A stretch of DNA of 58,855 nt, taken from NCBI RefSeq assembly GCF_004799515.1, contig NZ_SSMX01000013.1, forward strand, positions 1-58,855, given 5' to 3'. The position numbers were made by a program, and so were the translations under genes. The notes under the pieces are model-generated. The model was given only the letters and a program-made list of their open reading frames with translations, made no database searches and was not told the DNA's origin. This document shows positions 55,674 to 58,855 of the stretch, in pieces (the first letter of the stretch is position 1; every line of letters begins with the position of its first letter). Origin of the DNA: Phenylobacterium sp. (lineage in GTDB: Bacteria; Pseudomonadota; Alphaproteobacteria; Caulobacterales; Caulobacteraceae).

Positions 55674-56090
55674 ATGCAAGACGAAACCGAGCGAGATCGC
55701 GCCCACCGCGCCTGGCGCAACGCCGAGCGCATTAAGCGGCTGTCCGACAATCTGATCCGCATCGGGCCGTGGGGGCTTGGCCTGGACGGCGTGCTGGCCT
55801 GGGTGCCGGTGGCTGGCACGGTCTATAGCGTGGGCACCGGGGCGCTGCTGCTCTACGAAGGCTTCCGCGCCGGGGCCGCGCCGTGGACCTTGACCCGCAT
55901 GGCCGCCTACATGATCGCCAACAGCGCCATGAGCGACGTGCCGGTCATCGGCTGGGCGATGGACACCCTGTTCCGTGGCCAGCTCATGGCGGCCAACGCC
56001 CTGCAGAAGGACATCGTGGCGCGGCACGGGGCGCCGGCGGTCAGGACCACCACGGCGGCGCAGCCCCGCGCCTGGTCCGTCGCGCCCTAA
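55674..56090 (+). CDS. DUF4112 domain protein
   Basis: A 138-residue small membrane protein. DUF4112 is recognised by RLSDNLIRIGPWGLGLDGVL followed by WVPVAGTVYSVGTGALLLYE and SDVPVIGWAMDTLFRG, with two hydrophobic segments. The function of the family is unknown. It sits 92 bases after the TipN-like gene and 48 before an acyltransferase gene. Start at the ATG just before a charged amphipathic leader (QDETERDRAHRAW). Confidence 0.88.
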   Translation: MQDETERDRAHRAWRNAERIKRLSDNLIRIGPWGLGLDGVLAWVPVAGTVYSVGTGALLLYEGFRAGAAPWTLTRMAAYMIANSAMSDVPVIGWAMDTLFRGQLMAANALQKDIVARHGAPAVRTTTAAQPRAWSVAP

Positions 56091-56138
56091 GGGCGTCGGT
56101 GGCGTCTCGCCGCCCGCGGCGGCTTCGTGTAAGCGGGG

Positions 56139-57197
56139 ATGATGGAACGTCACCGCTTCGTGGCCCTCGACGCCTTCCGGGGGATCTGCGCTCTGCTGGT
56201 GGCGCTGTTCCATTTCCCGATCCTGGGCTGGACACACGCCATTCCGCTGGTGACCAACGGCTGGCTGTTCGTGGACTTCTTCTTCGTCCTGTCCGGCTTT
56301 GTGATCGCCACGGCCTACGAGGGACGGCTGCAGGGCGACCACGCCTTGTCGCGGTTCCTGCTGCGGCGGTTCGGGCGGCTGTGGCCGCTGCACGGGTCGA
56401 TCCTGGCGATCTTCGTGGCCATCGCCGCCGCCGAGGGTGTGCTGGGCGCGGACGAACGGCACTCGATCCCGGCCATCTGGACCAACCTGGCCCTGTTGCA
56501 GGGCCTGGGCGTCGAGCCGAACCTTACCTGGAACGATCCCAGCTGGTCGATCAGCGTCGAGTGGACGCTCTATCTGATCTTCGCCATGCTCTCGGCCCTG
56601 TCGTGGCGGCGCTGGGCCTTCGTGGCCTGCGCGGCGGTCGGCGCGGGAATGCTGCTCTTCCAGGCGCCCTATGGCGCGGCCTCGACCTATGACTATGGGA
56701 TCTTCCGCGGCCTGGCCGGTTTCTTCCTCGGCGCCCTGATCGCGCATGCGCCGCGGGCCCGGCTGAACGGCTGGGTGGAGGCCGCCGCGGTGGCCGCCGC
56801 GGTCATCTTCGTCTGGGTGGGCCACGCGCTCTACCTGGCGCCTCTGGTGTTCGGCCTGGTGGTCTATGTCTTCGCCTGGTCTCAGGGGCCGATCTCGCGG
56901 ATGCTGCAGCGGCGCTGGCCGGTCCGGCTGGGGGAGTGGTCCTACTCTCTCTATATGGTCCACGCCCTGATCTCCGCGGGTATCCTGGGCCTGGCCGGCC
57001 ATCTGGGCGTCGGGCGGGTCGCCGGACACCTGGCGACGCCGACCCCCTTGCGCGAGCTCGCCCTGCTGGTGGTCTATCTGGGTCTGATCCTGGGGATCTC
57101 GGCGCTCACCTTCCGGTTCATCGAACGGCCGAGCCGCAGTTGGTTCAACGCCGTGGCGGCCACCCGTTTCGCGGCGCCGACCGCCTCGGAGGCCTAA
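56139..57197 (+). CDS. Acyltransferase family 3 membrane protein
   Basis: A 352-residue O-acyltransferase with about ten helices. It opens RFVALDAFRGICALLVALFH (A-x-R-G and the functional His) and continues VDFFFVLSGFVIATAYEGR, SRFLLRRFGRLWPLH and NDPSWSISVEWTLYLIFA, all standard for the family. Two adjacent ATG codons are available (56139, 56142). A second, dissimilar acyltransferase gene follows after 98 bases. The acyl acceptor is unknown, most likely a surface glycan. Confidence 0.91.
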   Translation: MMERHRFVALDAFRGICALLVALFHFPILGWTHAIPLVTNGWLFVDFFFVLSGFVIATAYEGRLQGDHALSRFLLRRFGRLWPLHGSILAIFVAIAAAEGVLGADERHSIPAIWTNLALLQGLGVEPNLTWNDPSWSISVEWTLYLIFAMLSALSWRRWAFVACAAVGAGMLLFQAPYGAASTYDYGIFRGLAGFFLGALIAHAPRARLNGWVEAAAVAAAVIFVWVGHALYLAPLVFGLVVYVFAWSQGPISRMLQRRWPVRLGEWSYSLYMVHALISAGILGLAGHLGVGRVAGHLATPTPLRELALLVVYLGLILGISALTFRFIERPSRSWFNAVAATRFAAPTASEA

Positions 57198-57295
57198 ACC
57201 CTCCGGAGGTGTCTGCGACCCCGCGGCGTCTTGACTATGGCACTTCGATAACCGAGGTGTGCCGCGGGGATCGTCAGCTCGGGGTTTCGTGTCGC

Positions 57296-58363
57296 GTGCT
57301 TCCTTCGCACCGCATCAAAGGCTTTGACGGCTGTCGCGCCTTGGCGGTGGTCGCCGTCTTCCTGGAGCACCGGACCGCGTTGCGCGCCACGGAGCTCGGG
57401 CATGTGGCCGTGCTCCTGTTCTTCGCGCTCTCCGGCTATCTGATCGTCGGCGGCCTGCACAGCGATCGGGTCGGCGTCGAGGCCGGCCAGCGCTCGGTGT
57501 TCACCGCACTGCGGGACTTCATCCGCCGTCGGACCCTGCGCATCTTCCCGATCTACTACCTGGCGCTGGGGGTGCTGGCGGCGCTGTCCGCCCTTGGCCT
57601 GTGGAGCGGGTGGAGCTGGGAGGCCGCGCCCTGGCATCTTCTTTATCTGTCCAATGTCTACCAGGCCTATGTGCTGGGGACCTGGCAGGACACCTTCGGC
57701 CACCTCTGGAGCTTGGCGATCGAGGAGCAGTTCTACCTCTTCGCCGCGCCGACCCTGCTGCTGATCCCCGCCCGTCGTCACGCCGTGGTCTGCGCCGTGG
57801 TGGTGGCCGTGGGCGCCTGTGTCGGCCTGGCCCATGTGGCGCAGGGGGCGAGCCGGATTGTCTGGGTGACCGACAGCATGGCCAACTTCGCCTTCCTGGC
57901 CATGGGCGGGTTCGCGCGCACGGCGCTCTCCCGCTGGCGGATGCCGGCGGCTAAGTGGATCGCGCCGGCCTGCGGGTTGGCCCTCCTGGGCCTGGGCCTG
58001 GTGCGGGCGAACGACCCGGTCAACTGGCGCATGGGGCTGGGCATGCTGGAAGCCGGCCTGGCGGCGGCGGGGCTGATCCTGGCGCTCGCCGACTCCCAGG
58101 ACAGCCTCTTGGTGCGCTTCCTAGAGTGGCGGCCGCTCGCCGCCCTGGGCGTCGTCAGCTACGCCTTCTACCTCTACACCGATTTCCTGTGGTTCGCGCC
58201 GCCATGGGCGGGTCCAGTGGGCCACGCCGCGGCCATGGCGGTGAATTTCATGGGCGGCCTCGCGCTCGCCACCGCCTCCTGGTGGCTGATCGAAAAGCCG
58301 CTGATCGCCTGGGGGCGCCGCGCCCGCCCCGCCGCCCCGCGGACGGCGATCGCCCGCACCTAG
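57296..58363 (+). CDS. Acyltransferase family 3 membrane protein
   Basis: A 355-residue protein of the same family as its neighbour but only distantly similar. It starts RIKGFDGCRALAVVAVFLEH, with VAVLLFFALSGYLIVGG, FIRRRTLRIFPIYYLALG and FGHLWSLAIEEQFYLFA. About ten helices; the C-terminus is a short Arg/Pro tail. GTG at 57296 is the best start before the conserved region; the frame stays open far upstream into the previous gene but in another phase. Likely acts on a surface sugar. Confidence 0.88.
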   Translation: MLPSHRIKGFDGCRALAVVAVFLEHRTALRATELGHVAVLLFFALSGYLIVGGLHSDRVGVEAGQRSVFTALRDFIRRRTLRIFPIYYLALGVLAALSALGLWSGWSWEAAPWHLLYLSNVYQAYVLGTWQDTFGHLWSLAIEEQFYLFAAPTLLLIPARRHAVVCAVVVAVGACVGLAHVAQGASRIVWVTDSMANFAFLAMGGFARTALSRWRMPAAKWIAPACGLALLGLGLVRANDPVNWRMGLGMLEAGLAAAGLILALADSQDSLLVRFLEWRPLAALGVVSYAFYLYTDFLWFAPPWAGPVGHAAAMAVNFMGGLALATASWWLIEKPLIAWGRRARPAAPRTAIART

Positions 58364-58719
58364 CCTTTCGATCCGGGTTTTCGGCGGCGCGCGTCGCCGT
58401 CACCTCATCCAACCGTCGTTCCATGGCCCCGTCTTGCGGCCGGGCTTCCAGGCGCCGCCCCCCGCCGCGCCCTCGCGATGCCATTCGGATTCTAATTTCC
58501 TTAGCTCAGGTATACACCCTGCAACGGGTACGTAGATTTCCGGATACTACTTAAGTAGTGATCGGCTACACAGTTAACGCGCGTAAATTCAAATTAATCC
58601 TGGTTAACTCTAAACCTTTTAGAAGCATCAAACCCATATAGCTATGACGGTCAACGCGAGCAGGGCTTTCCGATGGAAGATAAAAGTCTTCTGGCCCCGC
58701 CCGTTGCCCGGAGTGTCCA
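58364..58719. other. 356-base non-coding region, AT-richer in its second half
   Basis: The first 120 bases are GC-rich without a recognised feature. From about 58490 to 58700 the composition drops sharply compared with the rest of the window, and includes a perfect palindrome (58546-58559) and several TTAA-containing stretches. It is the upstream region of the beta-helix gene and probably its promoter. A minus-strand open frame across 58566-58754 has no family features and is not supported. Confidence 0.55.
58546..58559. promoter_or_regulatory. Perfect 14-bp palindrome upstream of beta-helix gene
   Basis: ACTACTTAAGTAGT reads the same on both strands and lies 160 bases upstream of the beta-helix gene start within an AT-rich region. 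It has the symmetry of a dimeric repressor or activator site; no specific regulator family was matched. Confidence 0.4.
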
Positions 58720-58855
58720 ATGATTATCTCAGTGAACAGCGCCACGGCTCTCACGGCAGCGTTGAAGGCGGCCCACAGCGGGGACGTGATCCAGCTGGCG
58801 TCGGGGAACTACGGCGAGGTTGCGATCGGCAACATGAACTTCGCCGGCTCGGGGA
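58720..58855 (+). CDS. Beta-helix surface or secreted protein, N-terminal fragment
   Basis: Only the first 45 residues are inside the window. They read IISVNSATALTAALKAAHSG, DVIQLASGNYGEVAIGNMNF, the typical first rungs of right-handed parallel beta-helix proteins (pectate-lyase or alginate-lyase-like, often with C-terminal RTX repeats and no N-terminal signal peptide). CGGAG lies a few bases before the ATG. Given the adjacent polysaccharide genes, a secreted polysaccharide-acting or adhesin protein is likely, but the catalytic part is not visible. Confidence 0.72.
   Translation, partial: MIISVNSATALTAALKAAHSGDVIQLASGNYGEVAIGNMNFAGSG

Noticed and set aside
57199..57210. CCTCCGGAGG palindrome after the first of the two adjacent acyltransferase genes
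   Set aside because: It has no loop and no T-run, is short, and is expected by chance in GC-rich sequence.
58594..58608. TTAA-N6-TTAAC resembling a CtrA site
   Set aside because: The spacer is six rather than seven bases, and such TTAA pairs are expected by chance in this AT-rich stretch.
58566..58754. 62-codon minus-strand frame at the right edge
   Set aside because: It lies in the AT-rich leader and overlaps the beta-helix start. There is no family similarity and no convincing ribosome site.

Overview
The window is a high-GC chromosomal segment of an alphaproteobacterium, most likely Caulobacterales (Caulobacter/Phenylobacterium-like). This is judged from dense codon-biased GC-rich genes, the mreB-mreC-mreD-mrdA-rodA cell-shape operon close to leuA, a TipN-like polar coiled-coil membrane protein, and PEPxxWA-type C-terminal sorting proteins with a small XrtV-type accessory protein. 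No rRNA, tRNA, CRISPR array, phage or insertion sequence was recognised. Both edges cut genes: leuA at the left and a beta-helix protein at the right.

Layout. 1-5.5 kb: 3' part of leuA, a dispersed-repeat-like intergenic element, an EamA permease, an ABC ATPase/permease pair and an aldo/keto reductase. 5.8-11.7 kb: the elongasome operon mreBCD-mrdA-rodA with ATGA overlaps. 11.8-23.6 kb: metabolic and transport genes, including an acyltransferase, CHRD protein, proline iminopeptidase, epoxide-hydrolase-like protein, Bcr/CflA transporter, an aminotransferase-amidase-DUF423 operon divergent from an MFS gene, and an MDR dehydrogenase/VOC/carboxymuconolactone-decarboxylase-family operon. 23.5-27.4 kb: sulfate activation operon cysD-cysNC, translationally coupled to a membrane-anchored endonuclease/exonuclease/phosphatase-fold protein. 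27.5-30.6 kb: a Tat-exported M28/PA-like protein and an MFS transporter.

30.7-48.7 kb is a surface-polysaccharide region. It holds rfbB-rfbD-rfbA (dTDP-sugar supply, no rfbC), two polyprenyl-phosphate sugar-1-phosphate transferases (one short, one long), several GT2 glycosyltransferases, a WbsX/GH99-like protein overlapping a Wzx-type flippase, an acyltransferase, and a Gtr-like set (GtrB-like glycosyltransferase, GtrA, a methyltransferase, a DUF2142 membrane protein). Embedded in it are two tandem secreted FxDxF PEPxxWA-CTERM proteins, each with its own near-identical terminator, and the XrtV-type accessory protein. The exosortase itself is not in the window. The likely common theme is that the polysaccharide genes build a surface glycan while the sorting-signal proteins are delivered to the same surface.

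48.9-58.9 kb: an AdaA-AlkA fusion with an overlapping ogt (alkylation repair), a DedA protein, a secreted polysaccharide deacetylase, a small unknown gene, the TipN-like protein, a DUF4112 protein and two more acyltransferases. It ends with an AT-richer region carrying a perfect palindrome ahead of the start of a beta-helix protein.
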